From Acidobacteria bacterium AH-259-L09 (GTDB lineage: Bacteria > Acidobacteriota > UBA6911 > RPQK01), in the NCBI GenBank assembly GCA_027717875.1, contig JALLOL010000185.1, positions 1 through 5,098 on the forward strand: a stretch of DNA of 5,098 bases. The letters are read 5' to 3'. The notes beneath the pieces are model-generated. The model had not been told where the DNA came from and ran no database searches. It saw nothing but the letters and a program-made list of their open reading frames with translations. Numbering within the stretch: position 1 is the stretch's first letter; each line of letters starts with the position of its first letter. The position numbers were made by a program, and so were the translations under genes. Below, piece by piece: positions 1 to 4,814 of the stretch.

Positions 1-184
1 GGATGGCAGGAAGCTAAAGAACGGGGGCAGTGTCGAAGCCGCCAAAAAAGTGGGTGAAACGATTGCCAAAAAGGCAGTGGAGAAAGGAATCGAAACGGTT
101 GTTTTTGATCGAAGTGGATACATCTATCATGGCCGGGTAAAGGCTGTGGCAGAAGCCGCCCGGAAAATGGGCCTCAAATTCTAA
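1..184 (+). CDS. rplR: 50S ribosomal protein L18, C-terminal part (5' end outside window)
   Basis: L18 binds 5S rRNA and helps place it, with L5, on the central protuberance of the large subunit. Only the last 60 codons are present, read from base 2 to the TAA at 182-184; the full family length is about 117-122 residues, so roughly half is missing off the left edge. The visible part holds the family's C-terminal hallmarks: an alanine/lysine-rich helix ([15 protein letters not shown]), then the strand and turn [20 protein letters not shown], ending in the typical GLKF. The stop lies 9 bases before rpsE, in the standard spc-operon order. The TAA overlaps an AAGGG (183-187) that probably serves as the rpsE ribosome binding site. 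The reading frame is intact. Identity is very secure; only the start is unknown. Confidence 0.96.
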   Translation, partial: DGRKLKNGGSVEAAKKVGETIAKKAVEKGIETVVFDRSGYIYHGRVKAVAEAARKMGLKF

Positions 185-193
185 GGGATTGTA

Positions 194-688
194 ATGGCCA
201 ATGCTGAAGTCACTGAAGTAGAACTTAAAGATCAGGTCGTATCGATAAACAGGGTAACCAAGGTTGTCAAGGGTGGGAAGAATTTGAGTTTCAGTGCCCT
301 GGTGGTGGTTGGGGACCAGAGAGGCCGTGTCGGTTATGGAATGGGTAAAGCCAAGGAGGTGCCTGCTGCGATCCGCAAGGGAATTGAAAAGGCCAGGAAG
401 AGCCTGATCGAAATCCCATTGAACGGCCCCACGATTCCCCACGCCGTATTGGGGACTTTCGGATCGGGAAGGGTCGTGCTCAAGCCTGCCCGGGAGGGAA
501 CAGGTGTTATCGCCGGCGGACCGGTTCGAGCAGTAATGGAGTCAGCCGGGGTTAAGGACGTCGTAACCAAGTCACTTGGGTCGGCCAATCCACAGAACGT
601 CATCAAGGCTACTTTTCAAGGACTGCTTCAGCTGCGCAGTCCAGAGCAAGTCGCAAAAACTCGAGGGATTCGGGTTGAGGATTTGTAA
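194..688 (+). CDS. rpsE: 30S ribosomal protein S5
   Basis: S5 is a small-subunit protein near the mRNA entry and decoding region, with roles in translational fidelity and 30S assembly. The product is 164 residues, a normal length. The N-terminal double-stranded-RNA-binding-like domain covers about residues 12-75 and includes the loop [13 protein letters not shown] (18-30), the region where spectinomycin-resistance changes occur in other bacteria; K26, G27 and G28 match the usual sequence. [17 protein letters not shown] follows at 44-60. The C-terminal domain carries [14 protein letters not shown] (101-114) and [14 protein letters not shown] (127-140), both diagnostic. The ATG at 194 is supported by AAGGG six bases upstream and by agreement with the usual S5 N-terminus. 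The TAA shares its last base with the rpmD ATG (TAATG), suggesting coupled translation. Nothing in the protein looks abnormal. Confidence 0.98.
   Translation: MANAEVTEVELKDQVVSINRVTKVVKGGKNLSFSALVVVGDQRGRVGYGMGKAKEVPAAIRKGIEKARKSLIEIPLNGPTIPHAVLGTFGSGRVVLKPAREGTGVIAGGPVRAVMESAGVKDVVTKSLGSANPQNVIKATFQGLLQLRSPEQVAKTRGIRVEDL
677..681 (+). promoter_or_regulatory. Ribosome binding site of rpmD inside the end of rpsE
   Basis: GAGGA lies six bases before the rpmD ATG at 688 and within the last codons of rpsE. It supports the 688 start, which overlaps the rpsE stop by one base. Confidence 0.6.
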
Positions 689-885
689 TGGCCAAGAAAA
701 AAACAATCAAAATGAAGTATGTTCGAAGCAGCATCGGCAGGTCAGAGCATCAGAGAAAAGTCGTGCGCGGTCTTGGCCTGAGAAAGCTCAATCAGATTGT
801 CGAGCGTCCCGATACAGCCGCAATCCGGGGGATGGTCGCAAAAGTTTCTCACCTGGTTGAAATTGTTGAGGGAGAAGGATCGTGA
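688..885 (+). CDS. rpmD: 50S ribosomal protein L30
   Basis: L30 is a small large-subunit protein that contacts 23S rRNA; it is absent from some bacterial lineages. The product is 65 residues, close to the usual 58-65. After a short lysine-rich N-terminus it shows the family core: [20 protein letters not shown] (residues 12-31), then the typical [22 protein letters not shown] (38-59), in which the DT-x-AIRGM pattern is diagnostic. The ATG overlaps the rpsE stop by one base and has GAGGA upstream. Its TGA stop at 883-885 lies within the GTGA that also holds the rplO start, so it is probably coupled to both neighbours. The last six residues (EGEGS) are encoded by purine-rich sequence that doubles as the rplO ribosome binding site, which may explain the acidic tail. 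Identity is secure. Confidence 0.97.
   Translation: MAKKKTIKMKYVRSSIGRSEHQRKVVRGLGLRKLNQIVERPDTAAIRGMVAKVSHLVEIVEGEGS
868..879 (+). promoter_or_regulatory. Ribosome binding site deciding the GTG start of rplO
   Basis: GAGGGAGAAGGA sits at the end of rpmD. Its GAGGGAG part (868-874) ends seven bases before the GTG at 882. This strong Shine-Dalgarno match supports a GTG start overlapping the rpmD stop, and no in-frame ATG lies nearby. Confidence 0.7.
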
Positions 886-1340
886 GCTTGGAATTGCATA
901 AGTTAACCCCCGCTAAAGGCGCGAACAGAAAACGCAAGCGTATAGGCCGAGGGCCGGGATCGGGTTATGGCAAAACTGCCGGAAAGGGCCATAAGGGACA
1001 GAAATCTCGTTCCGGCTACCGACAGCGAGCAGGGTTTGAGGGTGGACAGATGCCACTTTATCGGCGAGTGCCCAAGCGCGGTTTTCGAAACATCTTTGCG
1101 AAAAAATACGCCATCCTAAATGTGCGAGACCTGAATCGGTTCAAAGAGGGAACCACCATCACACCTGAGCTTCTCCTCCAAGAGCGCATCCTCAAGAAAA
1201 TAGGGGACGGCCTCCGTATCCTGGGGGAAGGGAACCTGGAAAAGAAGGTCACTGTGCACGCGCATCATTTCAGCGAGGCTGCACGAACGAAGATCGAGCA
1301 GGCCGGTGGTAGTGTTGAGGTGCTAAAAGCGAGGCACTAA
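882..1340 (+). CDS. rplO: 50S ribosomal protein L15
   Basis: L15 is a late-assembling large-subunit protein whose extended, basic N-terminal arm penetrates 23S rRNA. The product is 152 residues, normal for the family (about 145-150). The arm is obvious: [20 protein letters not shown] (residues 5-24), then [20 protein letters not shown] (26-45), and [18 protein letters not shown] (51-68), the classic L15 signature. The globular C-terminal domain has LRILGEGNL (111-119) and [19 protein letters not shown] (125-143). Translation starts at a GTG within GTGA, overlapping the rpmD stop; the N-terminus [14 protein letters not shown] fits the family, so the GTG is well supported. The gene ends four bases before secY. 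No broken or missing segment is visible. Confidence 0.98.
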   Translation: MSLELHKLTPAKGANRKRKRIGRGPGSGYGKTAGKGHKGQKSRSGYRQRAGFEGGQMPLYRRVPKRGFRNIFAKKYAILNVRDLNRFKEGTTITPELLLQERILKKIGDGLRILGEGNLEKKVTVHAHHFSEAARTKIEQAGGSVEVLKARH

Positions 1341-1344
1341 GTTA

Positions 1345-2766
1345 ATGATAGACCTGAGCTATTTGGCCGCAAGCGTCCGGAACATCGTCAACATCCCCGA
1401 GCTGCGCAAGCGCGTCATTTTTATGTTAGCTTTGCTGGCGGTCTATCGAGTGGGAAGCTTCATTCCTACTCCGGGAGTCGACAGCCGCGCCCTGGAGACA
1501 TTCTTTGAACAGCAGGCGGGCACGATTTTCGGTTTTCTTGACGTATTCGTCGGAGGTAATTTAAGCCGTATGTCGATCTTCGCTCTGGGCATCATGCCCT
1601 ACATCACGGCTTCTATTATCCTGCAGCTCCTGACCGTGGTGTGGCCCTACCTTGAGCGGCTCTCCAAAGAAGGAGAACTTGGTCGCAAGAAGATTACTCA
1701 ATACACGCGTTATCTGACCGTCGGCTTAAGTCTGTTTCAAAGTTTTGCCACGTCAATGGCCCTGGAAAAGACAGCATCGGACCCTCCAATTGTTCCCAAT
1801 CCCGGTTTTGGGTTTAGATTGATGACGATACTCACGTTGACCACCGGAACGGCTTTTGTCATGTGGATTGGGGAGCAGATTTCCGAACGGGGGATCGGAA
1901 ACGGGATCTCCCTGATCATTTTTGCCGGTATTGTCGCGGGCTTGGTGCCGGCAGCGGTTTCCCTATTACGGGGTTTGCCTCCACCGCTGGGGACGGGAGA
2001 GCGAAGCATTTTCGAGATCGGGATGTTGCTGATCTTGATGGTGTTGGTCACCGGGGCGGTCGTTTTTGTGGAACGAGGGCAACGCCGAATACCCATTCAG
2101 TATGCGAAGCGTGTAGTGGGACGAAAAATCTACGGAGGGCAGGCAACACATCTTCCGCTGCGGGTTAACTCCGGAGGAGTGATTCCCGTGATCTTCGCCG
2201 CTTCAATTGTCGCCTTCCCATCGACCCTAGGGCTGGTTTTTCCCGATACTCCCTGGATGCAGACTATGGCCGGGCAATTGCAACAGGGATACCCTCTTTA
2301 CAACGTGCTCTATATCGTCGGCATCATGTTCTTTTGCTTTTTCTATGTCAGTATCATCTTTAACCCGGACGAAGTCGCTGACAATATCAGAAAGTACGGA
2401 GGATACATACCCGGAATTCGCCCGGGAAAGCGTACCGCCGAGTTTATTGATCGAGCACTGAGTCGGCTAACGGCGGCGGGTGCCGTTTATCTGGTTTTGG
2501 TGTGTCTTTTACCTGAGTTTCTCATTACCGGTTTCAAAGTTCAACCCATCCCTTTTATTGGACCGCCGATTGATAACTTTTTGACCTATTATGGCTTGGA
2601 ACGCATCACCACAGGGCTAGGTATCACCTTTTACTTCGGCGGAACCTCACTGCTCATCGTGGTGGGTGTAGCCATGGATACCGTCCAGCAAGTCGAATCG
2701 CAATTGATTATGCGCCACTATGAAGGATTTCTGAAAAGAGGACGGATTCGAGGAAGAAGGGGATGA
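1345..2766 (+). CDS. secY: Preprotein translocase channel subunit SecY
   Basis: SecY forms the membrane channel through which unfolded preproteins are exported and membrane proteins inserted, working with SecE, SecG, SecA and ribosomes. The product has 473 residues, longer than the roughly 430-445 of enteric or Bacillus SecY. I read ten membrane segments at about 23-43, 76-98, 121-141, 157-176, 185-206, 222-241, 277-297, 318-340, 371-391 and 430-446. The plug and second segment (GFLDVFVGGNLSRMSIFALG, 63-82) and the TM4-TM5 stretch GEQISERGIGNGISLIIFAG (176-195) are diagnostic. Cytosolic loops include RGQRRIPIQYAKR (244-256) and IPGIRPGKRT (355-364), whose R359 matches the arginine important for SecA-driven export in E. 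coli. The TM9-TM10 external loop is enlarged. The C-terminus is basic (FLKRGRIRGRRG). The start is four bases after rplO, with only a weak GAGG (1331-1334) ten bases upstream. The end overlaps adk by ATGA. Confidence 0.98.
   Translation: MIDLSYLAASVRNIVNIPELRKRVIFMLALLAVYRVGSFIPTPGVDSRALETFFEQQAGTIFGFLDVFVGGNLSRMSIFALGIMPYITASIILQLLTVVWPYLERLSKEGELGRKKITQYTRYLTVGLSLFQSFATSMALEKTASDPPIVPNPGFGFRLMTILTLTTGTAFVMWIGEQISERGIGNGISLIIFAGIVAGLVPAAVSLLRGLPPPLGTGERSIFEIGMLLILMVLVTGAVVFVERGQRRIPIQYAKRVVGRKIYGGQATHLPLRVNSGGVIPVIFAASIVAFPSTLGLVFPDTPWMQTMAGQLQQGYPLYNVLYIVGIMFFCFFYVSIIFNPDEVADNIRKYGGYIPGIRPGKRTAEFIDRALSRLTAAGAVYLVLVCLLPEFLITGFKVQPIPFIGPPIDNFLTYYGLERITTGLGITFYFGGTSLLIVVGVAMDTVQQVESQLIMRHYEGFLKRGRIRGRRG
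2750..2762 (+). promoter_or_regulatory. Ribosome binding site for adk, with two possible ATG starts
   Basis: GAGGAAGAAGGGG closes secY. AGGA (2751-2754) is eight bases from the ATG at 2763, and AAGG (2757-2760) is five bases from the ATG at 2766. Both ATGs are in frame, so the site does not choose between them. The 2763 start overlaps the secY stop by four bases (ATGA), and the 2766 start overlaps it by one. Confidence 0.6.
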
Positions 2767-3470
2767 TGGATGGCTGCATCATTGTGTTGTTGGGGGCACC
2801 TGGCGCCGGAAAGGGGACACAGGCCAAGAGGTTGGCCAAGAAGTTCAGTCTCACTCACTTGTCGACGGGTGATGCCCTTCGAAAGGCGGTGAGTAAAGGT
2901 ATAGGAGTGGGAAAACAGCTTGGTGAGATCATGGAAGCCGGTGAACTGGTGCCGGACCATCTGGTCGCCAAGATCGTGCATGAGAGCATGGACGCTTTGG
3001 AGGGATCCCGGTGTTTCCTTTTGGACGGTTTTCCTCGGAACCTGTCGCAGGCAAAGTTTTTGGAAGAGATGAAGGTTAATGCTCCCCTCTTGGTGATCAA
3101 TCTTCGGGCCGACGAAGATGTAGTAACGAGGAGATTGTCGGGACGGAGGTACTGTGCGGATTGTGGTAAAATTCATAATGTCCATTTTTCGCCTCCTAAA
3201 AAGGAGGCTGCCTGTGACGTTTGCGAAGGGAAGTTGATTCAGCGTAAAGATGACCGTGAGGAGGTCATCCAAGATCGCCTTCGAGTGTACCGAGAGGAAA
3301 CTGAACCGCTAATTGATTATTATTCAGAGAAAGACAATTTTTTCGAAGTAGATGGAAACCGAGATCCTCAAACCGTGTTTGAGGAGATTTCGGCAAAGAT
3401 CACGAGTGCTCAGCAGTCAACCGGCAACTCACCTCTGGCACCTTTGGCTGTTGACCAATCGACTTCATGA
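2763..3470 (+). CDS. adk: Adenylate kinase, long form with zinc-binding LID
   Basis: Adenylate kinase catalyses ATP + AMP = 2 ADP in the cytosol, balancing adenine nucleotides. The product is 235 residues (234 if the second ATG is used). The P-loop is GAPGAGKGT (11-19). The AMP-binding part has STGDALR (34-40) and EAGELVPD (58-65), and the Walker-B-like region is LLDGFPRN (86-93). The LID starts at GRRYCADCGKIHN (127-139) and carries four cysteines, C131, C134, C151 and C154, the tetracysteine zinc type common in Gram-positives and several other phyla and absent from E. coli. RKDDR (161-165) and DRLRVYREETEPLIDYY (171-187) follow, as expected. The family usually ends near residue 215-220; here about 19 extra residues, rich in Ser, Pro, Gln and Ala, follow. 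The gene overlaps secY and map by ATGA at both ends, which suggests translational coupling. Confidence 0.97.
   Translation: MMDGCIIVLLGAPGAGKGTQAKRLAKKFSLTHLSTGDALRKAVSKGIGVGKQLGEIMEAGELVPDHLVAKIVHESMDALEGSRCFLLDGFPRNLSQAKFLEEMKVNAPLLVINLRADEDVVTRRLSGRRYCADCGKIHNVHFSPPKKEAACDVCEGKLIQRKDDREEVIQDRLRVYREETEPLIDYYSEKDNFFEVDGNRDPQTVFEEISAKITSAQQSTGNSPLAPLAVDQSTS
3191..3208 (+). other. Perfect hairpin with embedded Shine-Dalgarno sequence inside adk
   Basis: GCCTCCT (3191-3197) and AGGAGGC (3202-3208) are exact inverted repeats around an AAAA loop. The right half with its flank reads AAAAAGGAGG, a near-perfect Shine-Dalgarno sequence, and the left half is its exact complement. It encodes the segment between the two cysteine pairs of the LID. 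No T-run follows on either strand, so it is not a rho-independent terminator. Any function is unproven. Confidence 0.5.
3249..3269 (+). other. Second short hairpin inside adk
   Basis: GATGACC (3249-3255) and GGTCATC (3263-3269) are perfect inverted repeats with a 7-base loop, GTGAGGA. It covers codons for DDREEVI, just after the LID. It also contains a GAGGAGG-like stretch. It may be a chance product of codon choice. Confidence 0.35.
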
Positions 3471-4216
3471 TCATCTGTAAAGGGAAGATGGAGCTAGACA
3501 GGATGAGGGAGGCGAACCTCATCGTTGCTGAAGTTCTAACCCATCTGGGAACTTTGATTAAAGTGGGCGTGACAACAGCCCAACTCAATACAGTGGCTGA
3601 GGAGATGATTCTTAAACGCAAAGGTCGCCCCGCTTTCAAAGGTTACCAGGGTTACCCGGCGGCCTTGTGCGCCTCTGTGAACGACCAGATCGTGCACGGG
3701 ATCCCCAATGCTCGGCCTCTACGGGAAGGCGACATCATCGCATTAGACGTGGGCGTTAACTATAAAGGATTTTATGGAGATTCCGCCTGGACTTTTCCGG
3801 TGGGAGAAATTTCTGAGGAGTTGAAAAGCCTACTGGCAGTGACTCGAGAATCACTTTACAGGGGGATCGAAAAGGTCGTGGTGGGAAACCGCGTATCCGA
3901 TATTTCATACAGTATTCAGGAATTTGTCGAAGCTCACGGGTTTTCTGTAGTTCGCGAATTTGTGGGCCATGGTATTGGAAAATCTTTACATGAGGAGCCA
4001 CAGGTCCCGAACTATGGTAAACCTGGACGTGGGCCGAGGCTGGTTCAAGGAATGGTTCTTGCGATTGAACCCATGGTGAACAGCAAAGGGCCTGAAGTTA
4101 GAGTGCTCGGTGATAAGTGGACAGCGGTTACGGCCGATGGTGGGTACAGTGCCCATTTTGAGCACTCGGTGGCGGTGACGGGTAATGGGCCATGGATTCT
4201 GAGTGATCCCAACTAG
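3467..4216 (+). CDS. map: Methionine aminopeptidase, type I
   Basis: This cytosolic metalloenzyme removes the initiator methionine from nascent proteins whose second residue is small. The product has 249 residues, the standard length for type I enzymes without an N-terminal extension. The five metal ligands of the pita-bread fold are all present: D94 (ALDVG), D105 (YGDSA), H168 (GHGIG), E201 (IEPM) and E232 (HFEHS). Substrate-site histidines H77 (IVHGIP) and H175 (LHEEP) are also there. The start at 3467 overlaps the adk stop as ATGA; no good Shine-Dalgarno sequence precedes it, so it may rely on coupling to adk. It is nevertheless preferred over M8 at 3488, because MIICK...ELDRMREA matches the N-terminus of Bacillus-type enzymes. 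The gene ends at TAG, and the usual next gene, infA, is not there. Catalytic activity is expected. Confidence 0.97.
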   Translation: MIICKGKMELDRMREANLIVAEVLTHLGTLIKVGVTTAQLNTVAEEMILKRKGRPAFKGYQGYPAALCASVNDQIVHGIPNARPLREGDIIALDVGVNYKGFYGDSAWTFPVGEISEELKSLLAVTRESLYRGIEKVVVGNRVSDISYSIQEFVEAHGFSVVREFVGHGIGKSLHEEPQVPNYGKPGRGPRLVQGMVLAIEPMVNSKGPEVRVLGDKWTAVTADGGYSAHFEHSVAVTGNGPWILSDPN

Positions 4217-4242
4217 TGGAACTTTCCCCCTACGATTTGTCC

Positions 4243-4266
4243 CAAAGAGCAAAAGAGCAATAGAGC
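4243..4266 (+). repeat. Tandem octamer array, three units, immediately before rpmJ
   Basis: Three adjacent 8-base units, CAAAGAGC, AAAAGAGC and AATAGAGC, end exactly at the rpmJ ATG. Consensus is AA(A/T)AGAGC. The rest of the spacer after map (4217-4242) shows no hairpin, promoter or open reading frame I can support. The same octamer family recurs after rpmJ. Confidence 0.75.
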
Positions 4267-4380
4267 ATGAAAGTTCAAGCTTCAGTCAAAAAGATGTGTG
4301 CGAAGTGCAAGATTGTCCGACGCAAAGGAGTTGTGCGGGTGATCTGCTCCAACCCCAAGCACAAGCAGCGTCAAGGTTAA
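4267..4380 (+). CDS. rpmJ: 50S ribosomal protein L36, zinc-binding form
   Basis: L36 is the smallest large-subunit protein and stabilises 23S rRNA structure. The product is 37 residues, matching the short bacterial form: [15 protein letters not shown] at the start and [16 protein letters not shown] at the end. The zinc ligands C11, C14, C27 and H32 are all present, so this is the zinc-containing type and not the cysteine-free paralogue that some bacteria induce under zinc shortage. The ATG at 4267 gives the exact family N-terminus. No recognisable Shine-Dalgarno sequence precedes it; the leader is an array of AATAGAGC-like octamers reaching the ATG. A similar array starts on the last base of the TAA. 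Placement between map and rpsM is normal except that infA is missing upstream. Identity is certain despite the small size. Confidence 0.97.
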   Translation: MKVQASVKKMCAKCKIVRRKGVVRVICSNPKHKQRQG

Positions 4381-4411
4381 ATACAGCAAGAGAGCAATGG
4401 AGCTATAGAGC
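4380..4411 (+). repeat. Tandem octamer array, four units, immediately after rpmJ
   Basis: Four adjacent 8-base units, AATACAGC, AAGAGAGC, AATGGAGC and TATAGAGC, begin on the last base of the rpmJ stop codon. Across all seven units on both sides of rpmJ, position 2 (A) and positions 6-8 (AGC) never vary. The remaining spacer to rpsM (4412-4429) holds a possible ribosome binding site. Confidence 0.75.
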
Positions 4412-4420
4412 AAAGGAATC

Positions 4421-4424
4421 AGGA
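4421..4424 (+). promoter_or_regulatory. Probable ribosome binding site of rpsM
   Basis: AGGA lies five bases before the rpsM ATG at 4430. A second AAGGA (4412-4416) is 13 bases away, too far to be the main site. The match is modest. Confidence 0.45.
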
Positions 4425-4429
4425 CTGAC

Positions 4430-4798
4430 ATGCGAATAGGAGGAGTCAACATTCCAGACCATAAGCGCGTGCAGATTGCACTGACCTATATTTACGGGAT
4501 TGGAAAGTCGCGTGCTACGCGGATTTTAAGCCAGGCCGGTGTGGATGTGAATACTAAAGTCAAAGATCTGAGTGAGGAAGAAGCGACTCACATCCGCAAG
4601 ATTATTCAGGATGAGGGTCAAGTTGAGGGGGATCTTCGCAAGGAAGTGCAGCTCAATATCAAGCGACTAATGGATATTAGCTGTTACCGGGGTTTGCGCC
4701 ACCGCCGCGGCCTTCCCGTGCGAGGTCAACGAACCCATACCAATGCCCGGACTCGAAAGGGTCCGCGTAGGTCCCGCATTCGCAGAAGGAAGAAGTAG
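4430..4798 (+). CDS. rpsM: 30S ribosomal protein S13
   Basis: S13 sits on the head of the small subunit, binds 16S rRNA, and forms bridges to the large subunit through 5S/23S rRNA and L5; its basic tail reaches toward the P-site tRNA. The product is 122 residues, the usual length. It opens with [13 protein letters not shown], one residue shorter than the common MARIAGV form. It contains [10 protein letters not shown] (20-29), the helix-turn segment; EEEATHIRK (49-57); and the family signature [19 protein letters not shown] (85-103), then TNARTRKGP and a very basic end ([10 protein letters not shown]). It begins the alpha-operon portion of the cluster. The stop is 16 bases before rpsK. The reading frame is intact and the call is secure. 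Confidence 0.98.
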   Translation: MRIGGVNIPDHKRVQIALTYIYGIGKSRATRILSQAGVDVNTKVKDLSEEEATHIRKIIQDEGQVEGDLRKEVQLNIKRLMDISCYRGLRHRRGLPVRGQRTHTNARTRKGPRRSRIRRRKK

Positions 4799-4802
4799 AA
4801 CT

Positions 4803-4808
4803 GGAGAG
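4803..4808 (+). promoter_or_regulatory. Ribosome binding site of rpsK
   Basis: GGAGAG lies six bases before the ATG at 4815 in the 16-base gap after rpsM, supporting that start. Confidence 0.6.
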
Positions 4809-4814
4809 AAGACG

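Noticed and set aside
14..442. Long open frame on the minus strand across rplR and rpsE
   Set aside because: It lies antisense to two certain ribosomal-protein genes, has no recognisable motif or ribosome binding site, and is explained by codon structure of the sense genes. The other minus-strand open frames in the window were rejected for the same reason.
576..860. Plus-strand frame overlapping the end of rpsE and most of rpmD
   Set aside because: It is out of frame with two well-supported genes, and its translation resembles no family I know.
3191..3208. The adk hairpin as a rho-independent terminator
   Set aside because: No run of T follows on either strand, the hairpin lies within an intact gene, and the operon continues downstream.
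3488..3490. Alternative ATG start for map
   Set aside because: AAGGG lies only three bases upstream, which is too close, and starting here would remove the MIICK N-terminus typical of the family.
4154..4171. Histidine (H230) in place of the glutamine seen in E. coli and Bacillus MetAP next to the last metal-binding glutamate
   Set aside because: As I recall, AHFEH is a common variant in type I enzymes of other phyla, and all five metal ligands are intact, so it is not notable.
4217..4266. Internal promoter before rpmJ
   Set aside because: TTGTCC (4238-4243) could pass for a -35 element, but no TATAAT-like sequence sits 16-18 bases downstream.
4243..4411. The octamer repeats as a CRISPR array or mobile-element ends
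   Set aside because: The units are 8 bases and directly adjacent with no spacers. They are direct repeats, not inverted, and no transposase or other mobile gene is near.
4203..4439. 78-codon plus-strand frame over the end of map, the octamer spacers and rpmJ
   Set aside because: rpmJ is unmistakable in another frame, and this frame reads straight through its repeats and coding region with no recognisable domain. It is not infA.
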